A stretch of 64,000 nt of DNA from Plantactinospora mayteni (lineage in GTDB: Bacteria; Actinomycetota; Actinomycetes; Mycobacteriales; Micromonosporaceae), in contig NZ_BONX01000024.1 in assembly GCF_016862935.1 (NCBI RefSeq), positions 1 through 64,000 on the forward strand, in the 5' to 3' direction. The translations under genes and the position numbers were made by a program. The notes beneath the pieces are model-generated. The model was not told the origin of the DNA, searched no databases, and saw only the letters and a list, made by a program, of their open reading frames with translations. Of this stretch, positions 32,004-40,971 are shown one piece after another; positions within the stretch are counted from its first letter, which is position 1; each line of letters opens with the position of its first letter.

Positions 32004-32519
32004 GTGGACCGGATCGCCATCATCGGCTGCGGCGGCAGCGGCAAATCCACCGTGGCCCGGCAACTCGCGCGGATCCTCGGCGCACCGCTCACCCACCTCG
32101 ACGCGCTCTACTACGACGAGCACTGGACACCGCTCCCGCAGGACGAGTTCGCCGCCCAGCAGGAGAAACTCGTCACCGGCGAGCGGTGGATCATCGAGGG
32201 CAACTACGCCAGTACCCTGCCCATTCGACTCGCCGCCGCCGACATCGTGATCTTCCTGGACCTACCCGCCACCGCTTGTCTCCGGGGCATCGCCCAACGC
32301 CGCTGGCGCTACCGGGGCGGCCAGCACCGAACCGACGGCGTCTACGACCGGATCACCATGAACTTCGTCCGCTACATCCTCGACTACCGCCACACCATGC
32401 GACCCCGCGTCCGCAACCTGCTCCAGGAACACGGACCACATGTTCAGCTCGTCACCCTCACCAGCCGACGTCACGCCAACCGGTACATCGACCGTGTACA
32501 ACAGGAACGCAGCCGGTGA
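32004..32519 (+). CDS. P-loop NTPase, adenylate-kinase-like (topology-modulation-protein type)
   Basis: A 171-residue ATPase/kinase. Walker A is IIGCGGSGKSTVARQL near residue 5, followed by LTHLDALYYDEHWTPLP and WIIEGNYASTLPIRL, the pattern of 'FlaR/topology modulation' small kinases. Arg-rich lid region RRWRYRGGQHR. Substrate unknown. GTG start after GTGGAAGG; the frame continues upstream without a plausible start. A convergent tRNA-Lys follows. Confidence 0.85.
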   Translation: MDRIAIIGCGGSGKSTVARQLARILGAPLTHLDALYYDEHWTPLPQDEFAAQQEKLVTGERWIIEGNYASTLPIRLAAADIVIFLDLPATACLRGIAQRRWRYRGGQHRTDGVYDRITMNFVRYILDYRHTMRPRVRNLLQEHGPHVQLVTLTSRRHANRYIDRVQQERSR

Positions 32520-32624
32520 CCCGACCCGGAAGTCCACGAGGATGGTGCCGTGTCCCACCGAGGCCAGCCCGGCCCAACGGCTCCCGAGCACCCATCGAGC
32601 GACCATCCGCCACCGACGTACGCG

Positions 32625-32665
32625 AAAAGGCCCCGACCAGCACAGTAGCGCCAGGTCAGGGCCTT
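32625..32665 (-). terminator. Rho-independent terminator of tRNA-Lys
   Basis: AAGGCCCTGACC and GGTCGGGGCCTT pair (one G-U) around a 15-nt loop on the minus strand, ending in a TTTT run. Confidence 0.75.
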
Positions 32666-32674
32666 GATCGTTGG

Positions 32675-32747
32675 TGCGCCGCCAGGGACTCGAACCCCGA
32701 ACCCGCGGATTAAGAGTCCGCTGCTCTGCCAGTTGAGCTAGCGGCGC
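32675..32747 (-). tRNA. tRNA-Lys (anticodon CUU)
   Basis: 73-nt cloverleaf: acceptor GCGCCGC/GCGGCGC, D arm GCTC..GAGC, anticodon stem GCGGA/TCCGC with loop CTCTTAA (anticodon CTT), T arm CGGGG TTCGAGT CCCTG, discriminator A. CCA is not encoded. Confidence 0.97.
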
Positions 32748-32936
32748 TCGCTGACAACGGGAGAAACCTTAACACGGGCCCAGGAGGAGGTTCCAACCAG
32801 TTCCCCTCCAGCCCACGACCGGTTCAGCCAGGTGACCAAAACGGTCATTCCACCCATACGTCTGGGCGTCCGGGATCAAAACTGTGGCCCCGATAGTGCA
32901 CGATGTCTCCCGGGATTCGAGTGGACCGAGGTGGGG

Positions 32937-34175
32937 ATGGGCAGGAGCACGCGCGACTGGGCGATGATCATCGCTCTGGCGGTCGTCACGCCACTGGGTA
33001 CGGCGGCGTGTGGCGACGGCGGAGACGAGAAGCCGCAGTTCGCGAGCGGTAACAGCGCGGCGGCGGGAGCGAGTGCGAGCCCGACACCACCCGCCGAGCC
33101 GCTCGAATTCGCGGTCACCCCGGCCAACGGCGCCAAGAAGCAGCCGGTGAGCGTCGAGATCGGCACCAGCGTCAAGGGCGGAAAGATCAGCGACGTCAGC
33201 CTCACCCTCGCCGGAGGCGGCGCGGTCAAGGGTGCGATGCGGCCGGACGGCTCGTCCTGGGTACCGGCGGCGCCGCTGAACTACGCCAAGACATACACCG
33301 CCCAGGTCACCGCGACCTCCGCGTCCGGGCAGACGGAGACCAGGTCCACCTCGTTCACCACGATGGCGAAGCCGAAGTCGGTGATCGGCTCCGGCCTCTA
33401 CCTCTTCGACGACAAGACCTACGGCGTCGCCATGCCGGTGGTGGTGGAGTTCTCGCCGGGGATCGCCAAGAAGGACCGGGCCAAGGTGCAGCAGCGGATG
33501 TTCGTCGACTCCGACCCGCCGCAGCCCGGCGCCTGGCACTGGGTCTCCAACGGCACCCAGGCTTACTACCGGGCCCCGGAGTACTGGCAGGCCGGGACCA
33601 CGCTGAGCGTACGGATCGGGCTGGAGGGGATCCCGCTGAGCAACGGCCGGTACGGCAACGTCGACCGGAAGGCGACCGCCAAGATCGGCAGCAGGTTCGA
33701 GATGAAGGTCGACAACAAGACCAAGAAGATGACCGTCCTCGAGGACGGCAAGGTGGTCCGGACCATCCCGGTGAGCCTCGGCAAGAAGAGCACCCCGTCC
33801 TCCAGCGGCACCATGGTGGTGATGGAGAAGAAGGAGACCACGGTCTTCGACACCCGCGACGATCCGGACCCGGCCAACCGTTACGTGACCGACATCGACT
33901 TCGCCCAGCGCCTGACCTGGGGCGGGGAATACATTCACGCCGCTCCGTGGTCCGTCGGCGACCAGGGGCGACGCAACGTCTCGCACGGCTGCGTCAACGT
34001 CTCCACCGCGAACGCCCGCTGGCTCTTCGAGAAGACCAAGACCGGCGACCCGGTGACGATCAGCGGCACCGAGCGGAAGCTGGTCTCCGGCAACGGCTGG
34101 ACCGCCTGGAACCTGCCCTGGAAGGAGTTCGTCAAGGGCAGCGCCCTGCCGGTCCCCGCCGACCTGGGCGCCTGA
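32937..34175 (+). CDS. L,D-transpeptidase lipoprotein (first of tandem pair)
   Basis: A 412-residue cell-wall cross-linking enzyme. The N-terminus is a lipoprotein signal ending in GTAAC (lipobox Cys at about 24). It is followed by two Ig-like domains (from LEFAVTPANGAKKQPVSVEI and from KSVIGSGLYLFDDKTYGVAM) and the YkuD catalytic domain with IHAAPWSV and SHGCVNVS, holding the catalytic His and Cys. It forms 3-3 cross-links in peptidoglycan at the outer face. The ATG after GAGGTGGGG was chosen. A close paralogue follows 180 bp later. Confidence 0.95.
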   Translation: MGRSTRDWAMIIALAVVTPLGTAACGDGGDEKPQFASGNSAAAGASASPTPPAEPLEFAVTPANGAKKQPVSVEIGTSVKGGKISDVSLTLAGGGAVKGAMRPDGSSWVPAAPLNYAKTYTAQVTATSASGQTETRSTSFTTMAKPKSVIGSGLYLFDDKTYGVAMPVVVEFSPGIAKKDRAKVQQRMFVDSDPPQPGAWHWVSNGTQAYYRAPEYWQAGTTLSVRIGLEGIPLSNGRYGNVDRKATAKIGSRFEMKVDNKTKKMTVLEDGKVVRTIPVSLGKKSTPSSSGTMVVMEKKETTVFDTRDDPDPANRYVTDIDFAQRLTWGGEYIHAAPWSVGDQGRRNVSHGCVNVSTANARWLFEKTKTGDPVTISGTERKLVSGNGWTAWNLPWKEFVKGSALPVPADLGA

Positions 34176-34354
34176 CAGGCGGATCGACGACGAATCCCGT
34201 CGACATTTGCGGCGCTAACCGACTAAATCGACCTCACCCGATGGTGTTTTACGGCACGGCAGGAAACGAAAACTTGCTCACGGGCGTCATTGGGAGAGGA
34301 TGACCGTGCGGACCGAGTGGGTACAGCTGTGGAAAACAGCAGTGTGAGGGGATC

Positions 34355-35665
34355 ATGCGACCAGGCCGAGATCAGTTGACCCGTCGTACCTCCGACCGGG
34401 GTCTGGCGACGCGGGGACGACCCGCGCCGTTCCGGGCCCTCGCCTCGGTCCTGATCGCCGGCGCCCTGGCGGTCACCGTGACCGCCTGCACCGGCGACGG
34501 CGGCAAGGGCGATGGGCCGTCGTTCCAGGATGGCAGCGAGGCCGAGCAGAAGCCGAAGGCCACCGCCGCGATCACCGCACCGGCGGCGGACGCGAAGGAC
34601 GTACCCGCCGCTGCGGAGATCGCCTTCAGCAGCAAGGACGCCGTCGACACCACCGTCGAGGTCAAGAACGCGGCGGGTGAGGCCGTCAAGGGCGCGCTTA
34701 CCGCCGCCGGGACGTGGCTGCCGGAGAAGGCGCTCGAATACGGTACGACGTACACCGCGACCGTGACCGCGACCGGCGACGACGGCAAGCCGGCGACGAC
34801 GACCAGCACCTTCACCACGATGGCCAAGCCCGGCAAGCAGATCCGGGTGACCAGCTTCCTCGGCGACGGCCAGACGGTCGGGGTCGGCATGCCGTTGATC
34901 GTGAAGTTCAGCCGGGCCGTACCGGAGGACTACCGGGACGACGTGCAGCGCCGGATGACCGTCCAGGCGACCCCTGCACAGGAGGGGATCTGGCACTGGG
35001 TCAGCCCGACCGAGGTGCGCTACCGCCCGAAGACGTACTGGAAGGCCAACACCAAGATCTTCTACAAGATCCAGGCCGGCGGGTTGCCGATGGGCGATGG
35101 CTGGTACGGCCGGGCCGACCTGACCGTCGACGTCAAGACCGGGCCGGCGGTGGTGATGACCGTCGACAACAAGACCAAGAAGATGACGGTCACGAAGGAC
35201 GGCAAGGTCATCAAGACCATCCCGATCAGCCTCGGCAAGAAGAGCACCCCGTCCTCCAGCGGCACGATGGTGGTCATCGAGAAGCTGAAGGAGACCGTCT
35301 TCGACACGAGGGACGACCCGAACCCGGCCAACCGCTACGTCACCGACATCGAGTACGCCCAGCGGCTCACCTGGGGCGGCGAGTTCATCCACGCCGCGCC
35401 CTGGTCCGTCGCCTCGCAGGGGCGTACGAACGTGTCGCACGGCTGCGTCAACATGTCCACCGCCAACGCGAGCTGGCTGTTCAACCAGACCCGGGTCGGC
35501 GACCCGATCCAGGTCAAGGGCACCGAGCGCAAGCTGGAGAACGGCAACGGCTGGACCGACTGGAACATGAGCTGGGACGAGTACGTCAAGGGCAGCGCGA
35601 TTCCGGCGGGCGAGACGGCGACCCCGCCGAGCACCGAGCCGACCACCGGCACCGCCACTGGCTGA
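34355..35665 (+). CDS. L,D-transpeptidase lipoprotein (second of tandem pair)
   Basis: A 436-residue paralogue of the preceding gene with the same layout: Arg-rich N-terminus, lipobox TVTACTGD, two Ig-like domains (ITAPAADAKDVPAAAEIAFS; KQIRVTSFLGDGQTVGVGMP) and YkuD domain with IHAAPWSV and SHGCVNMST. Blocks such as VDNKTKKM and SLGKKSTPSSSGTMV are identical between the two, which indicates a tandem duplication. It ends in a Pro/Thr-rich tail. ATG with GAGGGGATC upstream. Confidence 0.95.
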   Translation: MRPGRDQLTRRTSDRGLATRGRPAPFRALASVLIAGALAVTVTACTGDGGKGDGPSFQDGSEAEQKPKATAAITAPAADAKDVPAAAEIAFSSKDAVDTTVEVKNAAGEAVKGALTAAGTWLPEKALEYGTTYTATVTATGDDGKPATTTSTFTTMAKPGKQIRVTSFLGDGQTVGVGMPLIVKFSRAVPEDYRDDVQRRMTVQATPAQEGIWHWVSPTEVRYRPKTYWKANTKIFYKIQAGGLPMGDGWYGRADLTVDVKTGPAVVMTVDNKTKKMTVTKDGKVIKTIPISLGKKSTPSSSGTMVVIEKLKETVFDTRDDPNPANRYVTDIEYAQRLTWGGEFIHAAPWSVASQGRTNVSHGCVNMSTANASWLFNQTRVGDPIQVKGTERKLENGNGWTDWNMSWDEYVKGSAIPAGETATPPSTEPTTGTATG

Positions 35666-35692
35666 GCCGGCGGCGAGCCGGTACGACGTCGC

Positions 35693-35733
35693 CCCCGCTC
35701 CTCCTCGGAACCTTCCGGAGAGGGCGGGGGCGT
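35693..35733 (+). terminator. Terminator after the second L,D-transpeptidase
   Basis: CGCCCCCGC pairs with GCGGGGGCG, with an inner CGGAA/TTCCG helix, just after the stop codon. Confidence 0.6.
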
Positions 35734-35825
35734 CCGCTTCTTCCGAAAGCCGCTCCGGCGAAAGCCGCTCCGGTTCTTCCGGGAGTCACTCGCGGAGTGC
35801 GCCCACGGTGCCCCTGAAACGATCA

Positions 35826-35849
35826 AGACCCCCTCGGAAGAGGGGGTCT
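35826..35849 (-). terminator. Terminator downstream of tRNA-His
   Basis: Perfect 10-bp stem AGACCCCCTC/GAGGGGGTCT with a 4-nt loop, 30 bp after the tRNA-His 3' end in the minus direction, followed by TTGATCGTTT. Confidence 0.7.
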
Positions 35850-35878
35850 GACCAGCAGTGGAGTAGATCCACAAGTGG

Positions 35879-35951
35879 GGTGACTGATGGGATTTGAACC
35901 CACGACACCCGGGACCACAACCCGGTGCTCTGCCAACTGAGCTACAGCCAC
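35879..35951 (-). tRNA. tRNA-His (anticodon GUG)
   Basis: Cloverleaf with acceptor GTGGCTG/CAGTCAC (one G-U), D arm GCTC..GAGC, anticodon stem CCGGG/CCCGG with loop TTGTGGT, T arm GTGGG TTCAAAT CCCAT, and C73 as expected for tRNA-His. Confidence 0.97.
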
Positions 35952-36097
35952 CATGTTCAGTTTGATCAGGAACATCCGCCACGACCGGATCAGCGGACCC
36001 GGCGGGGCGACGACCAATGATAGCCACACCTCTCCCCCCGCCGTCGACCGGGTTGCATCCTGATCCGGGGCGACGGCGGGCCCCTCCGCCGAGATCG

Positions 36098-36688
36098 TCA
36101 GAGTTCGGCGGCGATGGCCTTGGCGGTGTCGACGTCCGGCCCGGGCAGCGGCACGAAGACCGTCCGCCGGTAGTACTCCAGCTCCCGGATGCTCTCCCGG
36201 ACGTCGGCCAGGGCCCGGTGGGCCAGCCCCTTGGCCGGCTGGCCGAAGTAGACCCGGGGGTACCAGCGGCGGCACAGCTCCTTGATCGACGAGACGTCGA
36301 TCATGCGGTAGTGCAGGTGGGCGTCGAGTCGTGGCATGTCGCGGGCCAGGAATCCACGGTCGGTGGCGATCGAGTTGCCGCAGAGCGGCGCGGTACGCGG
36401 ATCCTTGACCAACGAGGTGACGTACTCCAGCACCAGGTCCTCGGCCTCGCGCAGGCTCACCGTCGACCGGCGGACCTCCTCGGTCAGGCCCGAGCGTTCG
36501 TGCATCGCCCGCACGATCTCCGGCATCCCGGCCAGCGCCTGCTCGTCGGCGTGGATCACCACGTCCACACCCTCGCCGAGCACGTTGAGATCACGGTCGG
36601 TGACCAGCGCAGCGACCTCGATCAAGGCATCCTTGCCGAGATCGAGCCCGGTCATCTCACAGTCGACCCAGACGAGAAGATCAGCCAC
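36098..36688 (-). CDS. orn: Oligoribonuclease
   Basis: A 196-residue DEDDh exonuclease that degrades 2-5-nt RNA (and pGpG) to mononucleotides. Catalytic blocks: [12 protein letters not shown] near residue 6 (Asp, Glu), [18 protein letters not shown] (Asp) and [18 protein letters not shown] (His, Asp). Full length for the family. The GTG start lies 7 nt after TAGTCT without a Shine-Dalgarno, so it is likely leaderless. Confidence 0.97.
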   Translation of the reverse strand: MADLLVWVDCEMTGLDLGKDALIEVAALVTDRDLNVLGEGVDVVIHADEQALAGMPEIVRAMHERSGLTEEVRRSTVSLREAEDLVLEYVTSLVKDPRTAPLCGNSIATDRGFLARDMPRLDAHLHYRMIDVSSIKELCRRWYPRVYFGQPAKGLAHRALADVRESIRELEYYRRTVFVPLPGPDVDTAKAIAAEL

Positions 36689-36695
36689 GACGATC

Positions 36696-36701
36696 AGACT
36701 A
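36696..36701 (-). promoter_or_regulatory. -10 box of leaderless orn transcript
   Basis: TAGTCT on the minus strand, 7 nt before the orn GTG. Confidence 0.5.
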
Positions 36702-36750
36702 CGCGCAGCCCCGGGACCCGCGCCTCAACGCTGTGGACAGAACGGCCCGC

Positions 36751-36756
36751 TAGGGT
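36751..36756 (+). promoter_or_regulatory. -10 box of leaderless GT87 transcript
   Basis: TAGGGT with 6 nt to the GTG of the glycosyltransferase gene; no ribosome-binding site between. Confidence 0.5.
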
Positions 36757-36762
36757 TTTCCC

Positions 36763-38058
36763 GTGCCAGCCGATCCCCCCGCGCCATCCGCCACGGACGA
36801 GGACGACCCCGGCGGCCGTACCGCACGTCAGATCATCGTCGTGGTGCTGGTCGCCGCGGCGGTGCCGCTGCTCTATCTGGTCAGCACCCCACACAACTTC
36901 TACGACCTCAAGATCTATATGAGCGCGATGCGGTGGTGGGCGGACGGCAACCCGCTCTACGACTACGCGCAGGCAGACCTGCTACAGGGCGAACTGTTCT
37001 TCACCTATCCGCCCTTCACCGCCCTGCTGCTGCGCCCGTTCGCCGAGCTGCGGATCGGGGTCACGGTCGTCGTCTTCACCGTGCTGACCGTACTGGCCCT
37101 GCTGGTGACCACCTGGTGGCTCGTCTCGTCGGTCGCCGACCGGTACGGGGTGCCCCGGTGGTTCGCGGCGGGACTCGCCGTACCGCTCGCCTTCGCCGTG
37201 GAGAGCACCCGGGAGACCATCGTCTTCGGCCAGATCAACATGCTGCTCGTGGTGCTGGTCCTGGCCGACCTGCTCTTCGCCGTACCCCGGAACTCGCGCT
37301 GGGCCGGCGTCGCGATCGGGCTGGCGACGGCGCTCAAGCTCTATCCGGGGATCTTCATCGTCTACCTGCTCGTCACCCGGCGGTGGCGGGCGGCGCTGGT
37401 CGCCAGCGCGACGGCGGCCGGCGCGACGCTGCTGGCGGCGGCGATCGCCCCGAGCGACTCCTGGCGGTTCTGGACCCACGAACTCTGGCTGACCAACCGG
37501 GTCGGCCGACCCGACTACACCGGCAACCAGTCGCTGTTCGGGCTGCTCAGCCGGTTCACCACCCCTGGCGAGCCGAACCAGGCGCTCTGGCTGATCCTGG
37601 TGGTCGCCGTCGGGGCGTACGGGCTGTGGCGGGCGGCCCGGGCGGTGAGGGCCGGTGACGAGCTGACCGGGCTGACCCTGACCGGGCTGGTCGGCGTACT
37701 GGTGAGCCCGATCACCTGGACCCACCACGCGTACTGGTTCATCCCGGCCGTGGTGGTGCTGGTGGACGCCGGACTACGGCGCCCCGATCCGGCCGCCGAC
37801 CGGGCCGGGCGGCGCCGCCGGGTGGCACTGCTGGCACTCGCCACGCTGGTCACGGCCGTGATCGTGTACGGGGTGGTCTCGTACTACGACTGGGGACGCG
37901 CCTTCGACCGGACCGACAACCCCATCGAGTTCCTGCTGCGCAACCTCTACGTGCTCTTCGCGTTGCTGCTGCTCTTCGTGCTGCCGATCCGGCGGGAGTC
38001 GCCGGGGACGGACACCGGTGCCGAGATCCCGAAACATGAACCAAGCATCCGGCAGTAG
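36763..38058 (+). CDS. GT87-type membrane mannosyltransferase
   Basis: A 431-residue polytopic membrane protein with about 10 hydrophobic spans. The extracellular-loop motif FYDLKIYMSAMRWWADG then NPLYDY, and FTYPPFTALLLRPFAEL, are typical of DUF2029/GT87 polyprenyl-phosphate-mannose-dependent alpha-mannosyltransferases. Also QINMLLVVLVLADL and ALKLYPGIFIVYLLVTRRWR, as in PimE-like enzymes. It would add mannose to lipoglycans on the outer face. Probably leaderless. A strong terminator follows. Confidence 0.88.
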   Translation: MPADPPAPSATDEDDPGGRTARQIIVVVLVAAAVPLLYLVSTPHNFYDLKIYMSAMRWWADGNPLYDYAQADLLQGELFFTYPPFTALLLRPFAELRIGVTVVVFTVLTVLALLVTTWWLVSSVADRYGVPRWFAAGLAVPLAFAVESTRETIVFGQINMLLVVLVLADLLFAVPRNSRWAGVAIGLATALKLYPGIFIVYLLVTRRWRAALVASATAAGATLLAAAIAPSDSWRFWTHELWLTNRVGRPDYTGNQSLFGLLSRFTTPGEPNQALWLILVVAVGAYGLWRAARAVRAGDELTGLTLTGLVGVLVSPITWTHHAYWFIPAVVVLVDAGLRRPDPAADRAGRRRRVALLALATLVTAVIVYGVVSYYDWGRAFDRTDNPIEFLLRNLYVLFALLLLFVLPIRRESPGTDTGAEIPKHEPSIRQ

Positions 38059-38425
38059 CAGAAGTTGCACCAAATGGACAGATCTATCTAGTACGCCTCG
38101 ATGCGGTTAATCTAGGGACAACAGCTGAAACGTCCCTTCGGTACACCGATCCCCCGGTGAAGATGGCCCCCCGCGTCGGCAGCGCGGGGGGCCATCTGCC
38201 GCCCATCCTCTCGCAACGATGCTCAGGCCGGGCGGTCAACAGGCTGCCTCCGTACGGCGCCGAACAGGTCGGCTCCACCATCCCCGCTCGCCTCGGCCAC
38301 CCGGTCGCTCGGCACCTGGTCGCCCCGGCCCGGCCTGGTCGCCTCGGCCCGGTCGGTCGGCTCGGGCCGTCCGGAACGATCTCCCGTTGGGCAAGCCCGG
38401 AGAGCGGATGCGCCGGGAGCCGGGG
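38059..38425. other. Intergenic stretch with terminator
   Basis: About 370 bp between convergent genes. It has the hairpin listed separately and then G/C-rich DNA with CGGTC/CGGCTC short repeats; no gene seen. Confidence 0.5.
38161..38197. terminator. Strong hairpin terminator
   Basis: Perfect 15-bp stem (AGATGGCCCCCCGCG and complement) with a 7-nt loop, 100 bp after the GT87 gene; can serve both converging genes. Confidence 0.75.
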
Positions 38426-40777
38426 TCAGCGGGGCGTCGGACTCGGACTGGGCCGTCTGATCCCGCTATCCCGCCCGGCCGACTCGTCCTCCTGGCCCGG
38501 GCTCTGCGAGTACCCGGGCCCGGCGTTGCCACCGTGCCGTCCCTCCAGGGTGTCCATCACGGCCGACCTGGTCGCCGGCTCATAGCCCCACGGCCGGTTC
38601 AGGGCGGTACGCCCCGTACGCGGCTGCCCAGCGTCGTACCCGGCCGCTCCGGGAGTCGCCGGGCGCAGCGAGATCCGCCGAACCGGTTCGTCCTGACCCG
38701 GGGCCACAGCGGGCAGGGCACCGTGCTCCGGTAACGGGTACTCGGAAGCCGCCGGGTCCTCTCCCGACCTCACACGTCCGGTGGCCGGGCGGGTCTCGGA
38801 GATCGGCTCCGGCTGGGACGCCGATGCCTCTGGCTGGGCCGCCGGTCGTCGGGCCGGCACCACCGCACTCCGTGCCGCCGGCATCAGCCTGGATCCGGTC
38901 GAGACCGGACCGGGCCAGGCCGCCACCGCCCCGGGACCGATCGCCGCCGACGCCAATGCGACCGTCGACGCGACCGTCGGGTCGGACACTGCCGTGGCCG
39001 CCGGCTCGGACACTGACGCGGCTGCCGCCTCGGACGCTGACGCGGATACCGGTCCGGCTGTCCGCGCCGCCATCGGGGCGCTGGTCGGTCGTGGGGCGGC
39101 ACTGGCCGCCGGAACGGGTGCGGGCTTGGGCGGCGCCGGCATCGGCGGTGCCGGGACGGGCAACGGCGGCGTCGGCGAGGGTGCCGGGACGGGCGCGGGT
39201 GGTGGCGCCGGCATGGGAGCGGGCGCGGGTGCCGGCGCGGGAGCACGGGCAGAACGCACCGCCGCCACCGAGCCTGTCGACCCGGCAGCATCCAGCGACC
39301 CACCAGAACCCGATAACCCGACAGAACCCGACGACCCGACAGAACCCGATGACCGGCCAGAACCAGCCGAACCAGCGGAAGTGGCCGAAGCAGCAACCGT
39401 AGGCCCGGTGGCGGGAATCGTCGCGCCGCCAGTCGGGGCACCGGCGGCCGGGTTCATCGGCGGCCAGACCAGGCGTGCAGATGGGCCGTGGTCCGATCCC
39501 ACCGCTGTGCTGCCGCGCGCTGCCGAGCCGCGCGCTGGGGTCAGCACGTCCGCCAGCGTCGCCGGCCGGCTCGACGGCACCCGCCGGCCCGACGACATCA
39601 CCCCGACCGGCGCCTCCCCGATCGACGTCGATTCGGTCGGCGCCGTATCGGTCCGAGCCGCATCGTCTCCGGCCCGAGCCGCATCGTCCCCGGCCCGAGC
39701 CGCACCGGCCGGTGACGCGGCAGCTTCCCGGGCCGACCCGCCGCTCGGGCAGCCCGCCGGCACAGCCTCACCGAGCCCAGCCCGGCCCGCCCGACTCCCG
39801 GCCTGAGCCGGTAGGTCCACCGGTCGCTCGCACAGGTTCCCGCCCCGAGCTGGAATGTCCACCGGTCGCGCCGGCAGGTCCCCGCCCTGAATCGGCAGCT
39901 CCACCGGCCGCTCTGGCGCCCGGACGGGACGGTCCGGAGAGTGAAGATGGTCCGGAGAATAGGGACGGTCCGGGGAATAGGGACCGTCCGGGGAGTGGAG
40001 ACGATCCGGAGAGTGGGGACGGTCCGGAGAGCGGGAGTCCCCGATCTCGTCCAGGGTGGCGATGCCGAGCCGGGCGGCGAGCCCCGGCACCTGGCTCGGT
40101 TCGACGACGAAGACCACCTCACGGGGACGGACCGGCCGGGCCAGCAGTACGACGCCGAAGAGCGCCAACAGGCCGCCGACGGCCAGCGCACTCCAGGCGA
40201 CCGGATCGAGCCAGCCGGGGCGTACCTCGGCACGCAGGTCGGTGACGACGCCGGCTCCCGCGTCCGGGCGCATGACGACGAGGCTGAGCCGGGACGCGCG
40301 TAGGTCGTCGGCGGTCAGGTCCAGCGTGCCGAGGCCGCTGCGGATCCAGAGCCCCTGCTCGCCGGGGAGTACGGGTACGGCCGCCGGGGCCGGCTCGTCG
40401 GCCGGGCCGAGGCGTACCGGCAGGCTGCCCCGGGTCACGCTGACCCGGTCGACCCGGGCGTACGGCGAGTTGGCGAGGTACGCCGAGACCTCGGCCGCGG
40501 GCGCGAGGCCGAGAAACGCCGGCTCCGCTCCGGCACGGGCGACGACCCGCAGCCCGGTCCGACCGGCTTCCAGGAACGGCGCGTCCCGGCGCAGCATCGC
40601 GGCCAGGTCCGGTACGACGACGGCGTGCCCGCCGGTCTCGATCCGCTCCAGGGTGCCGGCGAATGCCCCGTCGCCGCCGCGCTGCTGAGAAAGCGTCCAC
40701 AGTGCGCCACCGACGAGGAACACCGGCAGCCCGATCGTGAGCAGGAGTATCCCGGCGATCAGCCGCACGAAGCGCAT
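38426..40777 (-). CDS. Large membrane-anchored protein with low-complexity tail
   Basis: A 783-residue protein of unknown function. An N-terminal span (RLIAGILLLTIGLPVFLVGG), an extracellular domain of about 160 residues (ARVDRVSVTRGSLPVRLG), a second span (PVAWSALAVGGLLALFGVVL) and a short folded cytosolic segment (REVVFVVEPSQVPGLAARLG) are followed by some 500 low-complexity residues: six SPDxxx hexapeptides, Pro/Arg runs, Gly/Ser runs and a Pro/Ala tract. ATG after GGAGAG was chosen; 35 further in-frame codons upstream look non-coding. The tail may be disordered. A long antisense frame over the tail is a composition artefact. Confidence 0.75.
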   Translation of the reverse strand: MRFVRLIAGILLLTIGLPVFLVGGALWTLSQQRGGDGAFAGTLERIETGGHAVVVPDLAAMLRRDAPFLEAGRTGLRVVARAGAEPAFLGLAPAAEVSAYLANSPYARVDRVSVTRGSLPVRLGPADEPAPAAVPVLPGEQGLWIRSGLGTLDLTADDLRASRLSLVVMRPDAGAGVVTDLRAEVRPGWLDPVAWSALAVGGLLALFGVVLLARPVRPREVVFVVEPSQVPGLAARLGIATLDEIGDSRSPDRPHSPDRLHSPDGPYSPDRPYSPDHLHSPDRPVRAPERPVELPIQGGDLPARPVDIPARGGNLCERPVDLPAQAGSRAGRAGLGEAVPAGCPSGGSAREAAASPAGAARAGDDAARAGDDAARTDTAPTESTSIGEAPVGVMSSGRRVPSSRPATLADVLTPARGSAARGSTAVGSDHGPSARLVWPPMNPAAGAPTGGATIPATGPTVAASATSAGSAGSGRSSGSVGSSGSVGLSGSGGSLDAAGSTGSVAAVRSARAPAPAPAPAPMPAPPPAPVPAPSPTPPLPVPAPPMPAPPKPAPVPAASAAPRPTSAPMAARTAGPVSASASEAAAASVSEPAATAVSDPTVASTVALASAAIGPGAVAAWPGPVSTGSRLMPAARSAVVPARRPAAQPEASASQPEPISETRPATGRVRSGEDPAASEYPLPEHGALPAVAPGQDEPVRRISLRPATPGAAGYDAGQPRTGRTALNRPWGYEPATRSAVMDTLEGRHGGNAGPGYSQSPGQEDESAGRDSGIRRPSPSPTPR
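39931..40036. repeat. 18-bp tandem repeats encoding SPDxxx hexapeptides
   Basis: About six imperfect copies of GGTCCGGAGAGTGGGGAC, each encoding Ser-Pro-Asp plus three variable residues (RPH, RLH, GPY, RPY, HLH) on the minus strand. It keeps the reading frame, so copy number can vary without breaking the gene. Confidence 0.85.
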
Positions 40778-40902
40778 ACGTGTCTCTTTCTCTCCGGTCG
40801 CGGTACCGCCGACGACATCGCGCGACCGGCGGCGGGGGGTCGCAGTACCCGCCGACCATACCGAGCGAAATCGCTCCAACACGGATTATTGACCGAAAAC
40901 GC

Positions 40903-40938
40903 CGTTGGCCCGTCGGCAGTTCTGCCGACGGGCCAACG
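40903..40938 (-). terminator. Terminator of the ycnI-copCD operon
   Basis: Perfect 16-bp stem (CGTTGGCCCGTCGGCA and complement) with a GTTC loop, 34 bp after the YcnI stop on the minus strand. Confidence 0.75.
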
Positions 40939-40971
40939 AGGACACCGGTGGGTGCGGAGGGTGTGCCGAGA

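Noticed and set aside
32675-32747. tRNA-Lys as an integration site for the island to its left
   Set aside because: I found no partial copy of the tRNA 3' end in the window and no integrase next to it.
35738-35810. Repeat of AAGCCGCTCCGG near the L,D-transpeptidase terminator
   Set aside because: Only two imperfect short copies, too little to call a repeat family.
38781-39806. Long open frame on the plus strand opposite the low-complexity protein
   Set aside because: It mirrors the repeat-rich minus-strand gene, its product is Gly/Ala/Pro-rich without a start signal, and the minus frame carries membrane spans and a ribosome-binding site.
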